The notes under the pieces were generated by a model. It had not been told where the DNA came from. It saw only the letters and a program-made list of their open reading frames with translations, and did no database searches. From CAIRTM01 sp963723235 (GTDB lineage Bacteria; Desulfobacterota; WTBG01; CAIYCZ01; CAIRTM01), in assembly GCA_963723235.1 (NCBI GenBank), contig CAVRPV010000011.1, forward strand, positions 193,461 through 257,460: a stretch of DNA of 64,000 bases, given 5' to 3'. Both the position numbers and the translations under genes were made by a program. The stretch's first letter is position 1. Every line of letters begins with the position of its first letter. Of the stretch, positions 28,987 to 36,440 are shown one piece after another.

Positions 28987-29099
28987 GGGACACTCCTTGT
29001 TGGTATTGTTTGTTGTTGCTATTTTGTAGTACAGCGCTTCAAAAAAAAATGGGTCGATCCTTCACGCCTCCGTACCCTCCTTTCTTACAGAGCAAGCAT

Positions 29100-29291
29100 T
29101 CACGGCCGTAAGCGGATTCCCGGTAAAGGGCCTATCACGCCGAAAACACTCAGCAGCCATAGAATCACAGCCACAACCACGACGATATTCAGAATGTTCT
29201 TTATTTTGCTATCCATCGGTATGTAATTGTTCACCAGCCACAGAAGCACCCCGACGACAATCAGTGTAATAATTACTTGAATAAACGGCAT
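29100..29291 (-). CDS. Thivi_2564-family small membrane protein
   Basis: 63 residues with two hydrophobic helices (about 3-22 and 32-55) separated by NNYIPMDSKIKNILN, the signature of this family, which is widespread in environmental proteobacteria and usually sits with BON/CsbD genes. AGGAAAGGATAAAA precedes the ATG. Function unknown. Confidence 0.85.
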   Translation of the reverse strand: MPFIQVIITLIVVGVLLWLVNNYIPMDSKIKNILNIVVVVAVILWLLSVFGVIGPLPGIRLRP

Positions 29292-29442
29292 AGTTTTTAT
29301 CCTTTCCTGTTGCGTAACTCCCGGCAGCTATTATAAAAAAAAGCGAGTAGCAGCAATGCTTGAACAGAGTCCATCCGGGACATTGGGCAAGGCATGCAAA
29401 ACAGTTACATTCGTTGCATGCCCCTGCCGCCTGTCCGTGTTG

Positions 29443-29982
29443 TTAAAAACGCCAGTTGACCAGGACCATACCCGGCGCCACCTCATCCGGGAAATTGGTG
29501 AACCATTTATTTGTGGGGATAAGATTTAAAATGCCGATTTGCACGCCCGTTGTCGCCGAAGCGGCATAATTGACAATGCCGATCTGAACTCCCTTAAGAT
29601 GCCCGGCATAATTCACACCGCCAAGCTGAACTCCCTTCATCGAGCCCTCGACATAGTCAACAATACCCACCTGCCCCCCAAGCATGCTTCCCTTCGCATA
29701 GTTAACAGCTCCGAGCTGGAAACCCTTGTAGCTGTCCGAGTAGTTGAGCAGCAGGCCCAGTGCAAAGCCCTTGCTGGTGCCGGTAAATCCGTTGACAATG
29801 CCCAGGGCCAGCGATGATTGCGGGTTCTCGCCCCAGATGTTGAGCGACAAACCTTCAATCCGCGTGGTTCTGTCATAAATTGCTATATCCGGAGTAAGGC
29901 TGAGCTGTATCGGTTTTGATGCCATCGCCTGTCCGACTGCCATGAAAATTCCAAGACATGTGAGTAAGAGTATCTTTTTCAT
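29443..29982 (-). CDS. Secreted surface-repeat protein (LA_2272-like repeats)
   Basis: 179 residues with a signal peptide (MKKILLLTCLGIFMAVGQAMA). The mature protein contains about six tandem repeats of 20-24 residues built on G-x-Q-x-G-x-V-N-Y (for example GVQLGGVNYAGHLKGVQIG), which resemble the LA_2272-type surface repeats of Leptospira and other bacteria. Such repeats predict an extended beta-structure in the outer membrane or on the surface. The last residues VLVNWRF end in an aromatic, as in outer-membrane barrels. Role unknown. Confidence 0.7.
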   Translation of the reverse strand: MKKILLLTCLGIFMAVGQAMASKPIQLSLTPDIAIYDRTTRIEGLSLNIWGENPQSSLALGIVNGFTGTSKGFALGLLLNYSDSYKGFQLGAVNYAKGSMLGGQVGIVDYVEGSMKGVQLGGVNYAGHLKGVQIGIVNYAASATTGVQIGILNLIPTNKWFTNFPDEVAPGMVLVNWRF

Positions 29983-30004
29983 TGTTTATCTCCTTGAGTG
30001 TTGT

Positions 30005-30127
30005 TTAGTTCATGACCGGTGCAAAAACAGTTTTCTCTTTTTTCTGCTTCCTCTTCTCCTTGAGTGACAGATGACCTTTCTTCTGCTCTTCACGTTTGCC
30101 CTTGTCTTTTTTGCCTTTGTCTCCCAT
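30005..30127 (-). CDS. Small very basic protein, unknown function
   Basis: 40 residues starting MGDKGKKDKGKREEQ; nearly half are Lys or Arg. The ATG lies 15 nt before the surface-repeat gene's leader region, and the composition matches short MGDKGKKDK-type proteins seen near stress genes in other proteobacteria. No domain. It could bind nucleic acid, but nothing shows this. Coding status rests on the recognisable start and position. Confidence 0.5.
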   Translation of the reverse strand: MGDKGKKDKGKREEQKKGHLSLKEKRKQKKEKTVFAPVMN

Positions 30128-30225
30128 GCCTGGTTCCTCGATTCTTTTTATTGTTGACGTCAAACACGGCACATGCGACCTTCGGCCGCTGCGCCCGGGT
30201 GTCATTCCACCCATGGTACTCATCA

Positions 30226-31705
30226 TCAAAAAATATATTTCTCGCATATCCTGCGGTAATGGTAGCCGTAGATTGCAAAGGTGACGGCCAGGGGCAGCAG
30301 TCGGGGTCTGCTGAAAAAAGTCCACAGCAGCAGGTGCCAGTAAAGGAACCGTTCTCTGCCCAGCACGCCGAGCCGAAGGGCGGAGCGCAGCAGCGCAAGC
30401 ACGCGCTGCCGGTTCACCGGCAGGCTGCATGCGGGCATGCTGATCTCCCGCAACAATTTTCTGACGCGCCGGTAGTAGTTTTTTGGGGCATAAATCTGCC
30501 GCATGAGCGACTGGTACCCTTGCGCCAGTCTGTCCCGGCCCATGCCGGGGATAATGTTGGTGGTTCCGTCAACGTTATCTCCGGAACCCGTATCCACAAT
30601 CCGGTTTTCTTTTTTCAGACGTTCAAACAGACGTGTTCCCGGAGGGGCCTGCAGCATGCCGACCATGGCGGTGACGATACCGCTTTGCTGAATGAAATCA
30701 ACCTGGCGCTGAAAAATTGAGGGCGTATCGCTGTCAAAGCCGACGATAAAGCCGCCCATAACCTGCAGCCCGGACACGGTGAATAGTTTTGACGTTGTGC
30801 AAAAGGTCGCGATTGCGATTTTGTGTTTTATGGCATTCCGCAAGGGAGCGGTCATCCGGGCGACTCAATGCCGATAAAAACTGAATCAAAGCCGGCCCGG
30901 ACCATCATGGCCAGAAGGTCAGGATCATCGGCCAGGTTGATCGAGGCTTCCGTCATAAAGACACACCCGCGTTTATCCCGGCGCCAGTCGATCAGCGCGG
31001 GCAGCAGCTGAGTTTTAAGGTAGTGGCGTTGGCGATAAAATTGTCGTCGACAAAGAAAATACCGTTGCGCCAGCCCGAAGCATAGATGCAGTCAAGCTCG
31101 GCGATGACCTGCTGCGGTGTTTTCATGCGTGAACGGTGGCCGAACAGGGACGTCACATTGCAGAATTCGCAGTTGAAGGGGCATCCGCGCGAAAACTGTA
31201 CGCTCATGGATGCATACCGGTTCGTGCGCACGAGGTCCCATGCGGGCAGGGGGCTTGCCTGCAGATCGCAGTGGCCTGAAGCACGGTAGCATTTTTGCGT
31301 CTGCCCGTTTTGCACGTCAGCCAGAAAAGCCGGCAGCGTCAGCTCGGCCTCATCGAGCACGAGATGATCAGCCTCCGGGAATGCATCAGGTTCAGCGGTG
31401 AAAAGCGGGCCGCCGGCAACAACGCGCTTTCCCGCCCCGGCGCAGCGGGCAATGACCTGCCGGGCCGATGTGCGCTGAATTGCCATGGCCCCCACAAAGA
31501 CCATATCCGCCCAGGCAAGGTCCCTGTCCCGGAGACGCTCCACGTTCATATCCACCAGGCGTTTTTCCCATTCCGCGGGCAGCAGGGCTGCAACGGTGAG
31601 CAGGCCGAGCGGAGGGAATGCCGCCTTTTTACCGATAAAGCTCAAGGCGTAGGAGAACGACCAGAACGTATCCGGAATCTTCGGGTAGAGAAGCAAAATA
31701 TTCAT
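30226..31705 (-). CDS. B12-binding-domain radical SAM protein (DUF4070 type), frameshifted
   Basis: About 490 residues when joined. N-terminal cobalamin-binding fold (MNILLLYPKIPDTFWSF, PPLGLLTVAALLP); then the radical SAM motif FSRGCPFNCEFCNV (CxxxCxxC) that binds the [4Fe-4S] cluster; then GGFIVGFDSD and the C-terminal DUF4070 region (GRDRLAQGYQSLMRQIYAPKNYYRR). Breaks: near 31010 at an A run (missing A restores ATTLKTQLLPALIDW, MTEASINLADDPDLLAMM, SVFIGIESP) and near 30850. The family includes methyltransferases and hopanoid or lipid modifying enzymes; substrate not deducible. It is followed downstream by the small basic gene. Confidence 0.85.
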
Positions 31706-31725
31706 GAGTGCGGAACTCCTTTGTG

Positions 31726-32364
31726 TCAGCGGCTCTTTTCCGCTGGTAAAATTTTTCGCAGGGCCAGCTTGTGCAAAAGGCTGTCCGTGTGGCGCTGCAC
31801 GGCACAGGGTCTGATTTTAAGCCTGCAGGCGATCTCATCATTGCTGAGCCCCTCGCCGGCGCACTCAATAATTTTTTTCTCTCGTGCGGTCAGCTTAACC
31901 TCTTTCTCATGCAGTCGCCCTGTTTTGCTTCGTACGGCGTGTTCAACAATATGGGAAAAGAGCGAGCCCGGAAGGCGCTCAGGCAGAACGTGTTCACCGT
32001 CCGCAACGGATCTGATTGTTTCCAGAACCTCTTCAAGGGGCTCATCCTTATTAATAAACCCGCAGGCCCCGGCCTTAATAAAAGCTTCAATTTCTTCACG
32101 CACGGGAAATAAATCCATCACGATGATTACGTGTCCGGACGTTTCACGGCTCAGTTTTTCGGTTACGCGCAGACTGTTTTGAGCATTCAGGCTCACATCC
32201 AGCAGCACCACGCTGTTTTTGCATTCAGCAAGCGAAGCCGCAATATGCTCAACGTCGGCAGCCGCTTTTATTACGTTGATGTCAGGCTGGCGGTTGAGAA
32301 GCCTTTCAATGCCATTCAGCAGAAAAGGATTATCTTCAACAAGCAGCACTTTTATTGTATGCAC
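31726..32364 (-). CDS. LuxR/NarL-type response regulator
   Basis: 212 residues. Receiver domain from KVLLVEDNPFLL with acidic pocket (ED), phospho-acceptor Asp in VVLLDVSLN and the conserved Lys in GFINKDEP. C-terminal LuxR helix-turn-helix with LTAREKKIIECAGEGLSNDEIACRL. I chose GTG 32364 because GAGG sits 7 nt before it; ATG 32394 and 32442 add an unconserved extension. It reads into the radical SAM gene with a 20-nt gap. No histidine kinase is adjacent. Confidence 0.85.
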   Translation of the reverse strand: MHTIKVLLVEDNPFLLNGIERLLNRQPDINVIKAAADVEHIAASLAECKNSVVLLDVSLNAQNSLRVTEKLSRETSGHVIIVMDLFPVREEIEAFIKAGACGFINKDEPLEEVLETIRSVADGEHVLPERLPGSLFSHIVEHAVRSKTGRLHEKEVKLTAREKKIIECAGEGLSNDEIACRLKIRPCAVQRHTDSLLHKLALRKILPAEKSR

Positions 32365-32652
32365 GACAGTACCTCGGCGCGGAGTATGAAGCATTGCATG
32401 GCTCCTGTCCGGTATTGATTTTTGCGCACGGCTCACGCGCATGCTTTTCTATTCTGCTTCTTAGCAGTATGGGATATTTGTTGCGGAAAGGTAATCGGCC
32501 AAAGGAGTGAAAAAGGAATTAGTTCTTTTGGGGGGGGTATCAGCAGGTGCGTATAAAAAGAAGTGAATCGAGTCAGGACCCGAGCGGGCGAGCGCCTGCA
32601 TGAATACAACGTCGTGTCCTGAGGGTAGAGAACCTCCGACTGGCAGCAGTGT

Positions 32653-33324
32653 TCAGTCTGGGATGTTCTTGTTTGAGTCTATTTGAGTGTGAGAATAGGC
32701 TGCTACCTGCAGGCGGGAGTGCAGGGCGAGCTTTTCGAGGATATTATGTACATGGCTCTTGACGGTGTGGGTGGCAAGGTTGAGGCTGCGGGCAATGTCC
32801 TTGTTGCTCATGCCCTGCGCGATCAAAGCGACTATCTCCTGCTCACGCCTGGTCATTTTGACCGCGTCCTTAATCGGAGGCAGGTTGCCGGCTTTAACGA
32901 CAGTATCGATTATCTGGGAAAAAAGAGAGTTGGTCAGGGGATCGGGGAGCACCTTTTCTCCGTTCGCCACAGCCCGTATGGTGTTGATAAAATCATCAAG
33001 GGTTGCATTGCTTACAATAAAGCCGCTGACACCGGCCTGCACAAACTCCATGACGTCGGTTTGGCCGGGCATCAGGTCCATCACGACCATTTTAACGTCC
33101 GGGTGCTCTTTTTTAATTTTTTTCATCACCTGCAGGCAGCTTTGCTTTTGAAGACCCCTGTTCAGCAGGGCAACCTGGGGATTCAGGCGCAGCGCTTCAA
33201 GCGCTGCCCTGGAGGACCCGGCAGCTGAAAGGACCTTAACGCCGCCGATTTCCGCCAGCATGGCAACGAGGCCTTCGCGCAAAACGCGATTGTCCTCTAT
33301 GATGATCAGGCTGATCTGTTTCAT
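32653..33324 (-). CDS. LuxR-type regulator with degenerate receiver domain
   Basis: 223 residues starting MKQISLIIIEDNRVLREGLV. The receiver keeps the acidic pair (ED) but the phospho-acceptor position reads VALLNRGLQKQ, an Asn in place of Asp, and the conserved Lys is replaced (GFIVSNATL). So it is probably not phosphorylated. The LuxR HTH is intact (MTRREQEIVALIAQGMSNKDIARSL, TVKSHVHNILEKL). Its layout parallels the neighbouring regulator, so the two may be diverged duplicates acting together. The start at 33324 fits the domain; longer frames add a hydrophobic unconserved leader. Confidence 0.85.
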   Translation of the reverse strand: MKQISLIIIEDNRVLREGLVAMLAEIGGVKVLSAAGSSRAALEALRLNPQVALLNRGLQKQSCLQVMKKIKKEHPDVKMVVMDLMPGQTDVMEFVQAGVSGFIVSNATLDDFINTIRAVANGEKVLPDPLTNSLFSQIIDTVVKAGNLPPIKDAVKMTRREQEIVALIAQGMSNKDIARSLNLATHTVKSHVHNILEKLALHSRLQVAAYSHTQIDSNKNIPD

Positions 33325-33461
33325 CTGTGATGTATTCAGTATTCGATAGTGATGAAAACGTGTAGATGCCAGTGCATATGGGGAAAAATAGCAGGGGCAG
33401 ATGCCGCGAACTGTCAAGTTTAAAAGTTCAGAGAAAATAATACAGAGCCAAATAAAAACAG

Positions 33462-33490
33462 TTGACATTTTGATAATTATAGTTTAAATC
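33462..33490 (+). promoter_or_regulatory. Candidate promoter for the DEAD-box helicase leader
   Basis: TTGACA at 33462-33467, 17-base spacer, TAAATC at 33485-33490. A transcript from here would pass through the terminator-like hairpin at 33561-33604 before reaching the helicase start at 33755. It is divergent from the degenerate-receiver regulator. Confidence 0.5.
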
Positions 33491-33560
33491 TGTTATCAAG
33501 TTTGAAACCCTTCAGCATTTCGCTGAAAATCTAATCTGAAATCCCGTAAGTTTTAAATCT

Positions 33561-33604
33561 AAAGCCCCGAGGATTTTAAATTAAATCCGCAGGGCTTTTT
33601 TTTT
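33561..33604 (+). terminator. Terminator/attenuator in the helicase leader
   Basis: GCCC (33564-33567) pairs with GGGC (33592-33595), and inside GGATTT (33571-33576) pairs with AAATCC (33583-33588); nine T follow directly. No gene ends upstream on this strand, so it either ends a short RNA of about 110 nt or attenuates helicase expression. The upstream stretch 33527-33560 repeats related AAATCT/TTTTAAAT segments that could pair alternatively. Confidence 0.65.
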
Positions 33605-33754
33605 GCAGACGGCACCCCTGCATCATGATGGAAGGAGCAGCACACATCCCGCAGTAGACACATATACCGGACCGGCCGGATGCCGACACAGTTTATTTTG
33701 AATCACATACCAACACAACAGTAACACGACCAAAACAAGAAAGAAGAACATACA

Positions 33755-35020
33755 ATGAATTTTAATGATTTCAATTTTCACGCAACAATACGCGCCAATA
33801 TTCAGGCGCTTAACTACAAAGAGCCGACACCGATTCAGGCGCAGACAATAGCGCCGATATTGAACGGCAGCGATGTCATGGGCCTGGCCCAGACCGGCAC
33901 CGGTAAAACCGCCGCGTTTGTGCTGCCCATACTGCAGCAGCTCATGCAGGGACCCCGCAGAAAAGTCAGGGCCCTGATTATAGCTCCTACCCGCGAGCTG
34001 ACCGAGCAGACCAATAAGGTTATCGCCCAGCTGGGCCGCGGCACCGGGGTGCGCAGCATGAGCATCTACGGCGGCGTCAGCATGCAGCCCCAGATTATGG
34101 CGATTAAGCGCGGAGTGGAAATAATCTGCGCCTGCCCCGGTCGTTTGCTTGACCATATTCAGCGCGGCACGATTAATGTTTCTAATATCGACATGCTGGT
34201 GCTGGATGAGGCTGATCACATGTTTGACATGGGCTTTCTGCCTGATATTAAAAAAATAATCCGCGCGGTGCCTGAGAAGCGCCAGACCCTGCTGTTTTCC
34301 GCGACCATGCCTGAGGACATCCGCCGTTTGACCGCTACCGTGCTGAATAATCCGGTACGGGTGCAGATCGGACATACGGCGCCGATAGAATCGGTGTCGC
34401 ATGTATTCTATCCGGTTCAGACGGCCCGTAAAACAGACTTGCTGAAGACGCTGCTGGCTGCCGGTCCGACCGGACCGGTGCTGGTATTCGCCCGCACGAA
34501 AATGCGCGCCAAGAATATCGCGCAGCAGCTTGAGAATGCGGGTTATCGGGCCACGGCCCTGCACGGCAACCTGTCGCAAAATAATCGCCAGAAAGCCCTG
34601 GATGGATTCGGACGCGGCACGTATAAAATACTGGTTGCAACCGATGTCGCCGCCCGCGGTATTGATGTGCGCGACATTTCACATGTCATCAACTACGATA
34701 TTCCCGATACTGTTGATGCCTATACGCACCGCACGGGCCGCACGGGCCGCGCCAGCGCAACCGGGGAAGCCTTCACGTTTGTCACCGGCAGTGACAGCGG
34801 TACGGCCGGTTCAATCAAGCGGATGCTTGGCGAGCGTGTTCAGCACGGGCGTATAGAAGGTTTCGCAGTCGACACATCCGAGGCACCGGAACGTCCGCGC
34901 CGCCAGACGTTTAAACCACGTCGCGCGTCGGCCAATTCAAAACCCGCCAGGAAGCATGATAGCCGCCCCGGAGACAAGAGCCGCTTTTCAGGCCGACGAG
35001 CCCCTCAGCACGCCGCATAA
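33755..35020 (+). CDS. DEAD-box ATP-dependent RNA helicase (RhlE-like)
   Basis: 421 residues. Q motif (PTPIQAQTI), motif I AQTGTGKT, Ia PTRELTEQ, II DEAD, III SAT, and the second RecA domain with ARTKMRAK, TDVAARGIDV and HRTGRTGR. The C-terminal about 50 residues are Arg/Lys-rich and unstructured, as in RhlE. It unwinds short RNA duplexes in ribosome assembly or mRNA decay. The long leader with an attenuator-like hairpin suggests control by temperature or RNA folding, as known for cold-shock helicases. ATG 33755 has a purine-rich site (AAGAAAGAAG) upstream. Confidence 0.92.
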   Translation: MNFNDFNFHATIRANIQALNYKEPTPIQAQTIAPILNGSDVMGLAQTGTGKTAAFVLPILQQLMQGPRRKVRALIIAPTRELTEQTNKVIAQLGRGTGVRSMSIYGGVSMQPQIMAIKRGVEIICACPGRLLDHIQRGTINVSNIDMLVLDEADHMFDMGFLPDIKKIIRAVPEKRQTLLFSATMPEDIRRLTATVLNNPVRVQIGHTAPIESVSHVFYPVQTARKTDLLKTLLAAGPTGPVLVFARTKMRAKNIAQQLENAGYRATALHGNLSQNNRQKALDGFGRGTYKILVATDVAARGIDVRDISHVINYDIPDTVDAYTHRTGRTGRASATGEAFTFVTGSDSGTAGSIKRMLGERVQHGRIEGFAVDTSEAPERPRRQTFKPRRASANSKPARKHDSRPGDKSRFSGRRAPQHAA

Positions 35021-35074
35021 CGCTGCACAATCAGCCGGGGCTGCCGCAGTCTGATGGTCATTGGACTGTAGCGG

Positions 35075-35128
35075 TGGCGCCGGCAAGGCAACCAATGCAT
35101 GGGTGAAATCCATGCATTGGCAGCGCCA
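35075..35128. other. Long stem-loop after the helicase gene
   Basis: CCAATGCATGG (35092-35102) pairs perfectly with CCATGCATTGG (35110-35120) around GTGAAAT; TGGCGC (35075-35080) can pair with GCGCCA (35123-35128) as a base. A-rich, not T-rich, sequence follows, so it is not a classical terminator. It may be a 3' stability hairpin or a protein site for the CBS gene downstream. Confidence 0.5.
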
Positions 35129-35209
35129 AAAAAATTGACATTGCGTTCAACTTAATAGTACTATTGGTGCACACATCAACGTCTGTTCCTATTCGCACAG
35201 GAGAGAGTC

Positions 35210-35815
35210 GTGAAAGTCGCACGCAGAATGGTCAGCAAGGTGATCACCATCACCTCCTCGGCTACCGTTAATGATGCCCTGCATCTTCTCCATCAAAACA
35301 ATATTCGCCACCTGCCGGTCGTTGACCGGGAACAGTTTGTCGGCTTTGTGGCGGAGACCGATTTGCGGCAGGTGCTGCTCCTGCCCAGCGGTAATGATAT
35401 CCGCATTAAAGACGTCATGAATAAAGACCCGATCACCATCGGGCCTGAGGAAAATCTGGAGGAAGCCGCCCGCCGTATCTATCAACACAAAATCGGCGGC
35501 CTGCCGGTTCTGGAAGATGGCAGGCTGGTGGGTATTGTAACGGTCGGCGATATCCTGGCGGCCTTTATCGAAATCATGGGCGTGCTGCAGGCAAGCTCGC
35601 GTATCGATATTCAGCTGGGCGATGATCCCGAAGCCTTTGAAAGCGTTTCACGCATTATCAAGAAAAAAGGCGGGGATATCATCAGCGTGGGCATGGGTGA
35701 TGTACAGGGATCCGATAAGAAATGTTATTTCTTCCGTCTGAATAAATGCGATGTCGACGTGATTGCCGAATCGTTGCGGCAGGGCGGGTTTGATGTAATG
35801 TCGGTCATTCAGTAG
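35210..35815 (+). CDS. Paired-CBS-domain protein with C-terminal ACT-like domain (AcuB-like)
   Basis: 201 residues. Two CBS motifs (residues about 1-55 and 60-122; NIRHLPVVDREQFVGFVAETDL and KIGGLPVLEDGRLVGIVTVGDIL) that bind adenine nucleotides, then a region from about 135 (RIDIQLGDDPEAFESVSRIIKKKGGDIISV) like the ACT-type tail of AcuB proteins. Start GTG 35210 follows AGGAGAGAG at 4-5 nt. Likely a cytoplasmic energy or ligand sensor; the target is unknown. The gene's TAG stop is the first triplet of dispersed-repeat copy 2. Confidence 0.85.
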   Translation: MKVARRMVSKVITITSSATVNDALHLLHQNNIRHLPVVDREQFVGFVAETDLRQVLLLPSGNDIRIKDVMNKDPITIGPEENLEEAARRIYQHKIGGLPVLEDGRLVGIVTVGDILAAFIEIMGVLQASSRIDIQLGDDPEAFESVSRIIKKKGGDIISVGMGDVQGSDKKCYFFRLNKCDVDVIAESLRQGGFDVMSVIQ

Positions 35816-35957
35816 CAGGCTGTTGAAAAACGCCCATCTGCTGCGTTGCGCTCGTCATTCGTCATTGCGGCGTACGGAAAAGTACGCCTCATTCCTCATA
35901 ACTTCGCGCGCCTTGCATCTGCACATTTTTGAACAGCCTGTATAAAAAGATTTTTTT
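35813..35957. repeat. Dispersed palindromic repeat, copy 2
   Basis: Ends CAGGCTGTTGAAAAA (35816-35830) and TTTTTGAACAGCCTG (35926-35940), followed by TATAAAAAGATTTTT, all as in copy 1 at 5900. The interior reads CCATCTGCTGCGTTGCG and has the palindrome GCGTACGGAAAAGTACGC. The preceding gene stops with the TAG fused to its left end. Confidence 0.85.
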
Positions 35958-36027
35958 AATACTCTGCAAGATGACGCACTCGTAACAAGTCCGGATGTGA
36001 AAAAAGTATCACAGCGAGGATATAAAC

Positions 36028-36423
36028 GTGGCTGCCCCCAAAAAACCGGTTGTGAGAAAAACAGGCGTTCCGATGCTGGAAGTGTTCACCAACCCGCATC
36101 CGGGGCGCTGCTACAGCATTGAGATCATTCAGCCCGAGTTCACCTCGGTGTGCCCCAAAACAGGACAGCCTGATTTCGGAACCCTTACCATTACCTACTC
36201 ACCGGATGCACGTTGTCTGGAGTTGAAAAGCCTCAAGTACTACCTGCAGCAGTACCGCAACCAGGGTATTTTTTACGAAGATATCACCAATCGGATTCTG
36301 GATGATCTGGTAGAGGCCTGCCGGCCGATGCAGATGCGGGTGCAAACCTGCTGGAGCGCACGGGGCGGTATCCGCACCAATGTAACGGCCGAGTACACGC
36401 AACCGGACAGCACCAAAAAATAG
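36028..36423 (+). CDS. queF: NADPH-dependent 7-cyano-7-deazaguanine reductase QueF (short form)
   Basis: 131 residues, the unimodular tunnel-fold type. It reduces preQ0 to preQ1 in queuosine synthesis. Seen: FTSVCPKTGQPDFGTLTI, whose Cys forms the thioimide with the nitrile, ELKSLKYYLQQYRNQGIFYED, and the C-terminal ARGGI. Start GTG 36028 follows GCGAGGA. No other queuosine genes are near. It is convergent with the CoA-disulfide reductase gene 18 nt away. Confidence 0.93.
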   Translation: MAAPKKPVVRKTGVPMLEVFTNPHPGRCYSIEIIQPEFTSVCPKTGQPDFGTLTITYSPDARCLELKSLKYYLQQYRNQGIFYEDITNRILDDLVEACRPMQMRVQTCWSARGGIRTNVTAEYTQPDSTKK

Positions 36424-36440
36424 TTCTTCCCCGCCGGACG

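Noticed and set aside
33623..34579. Long minus-strand frame (318 codons) opposite the DEAD-box helicase
   Set aside because: It is the antisense shadow of a clearly conserved helicase; the translation is His/Arg/Gln-rich with no domain.
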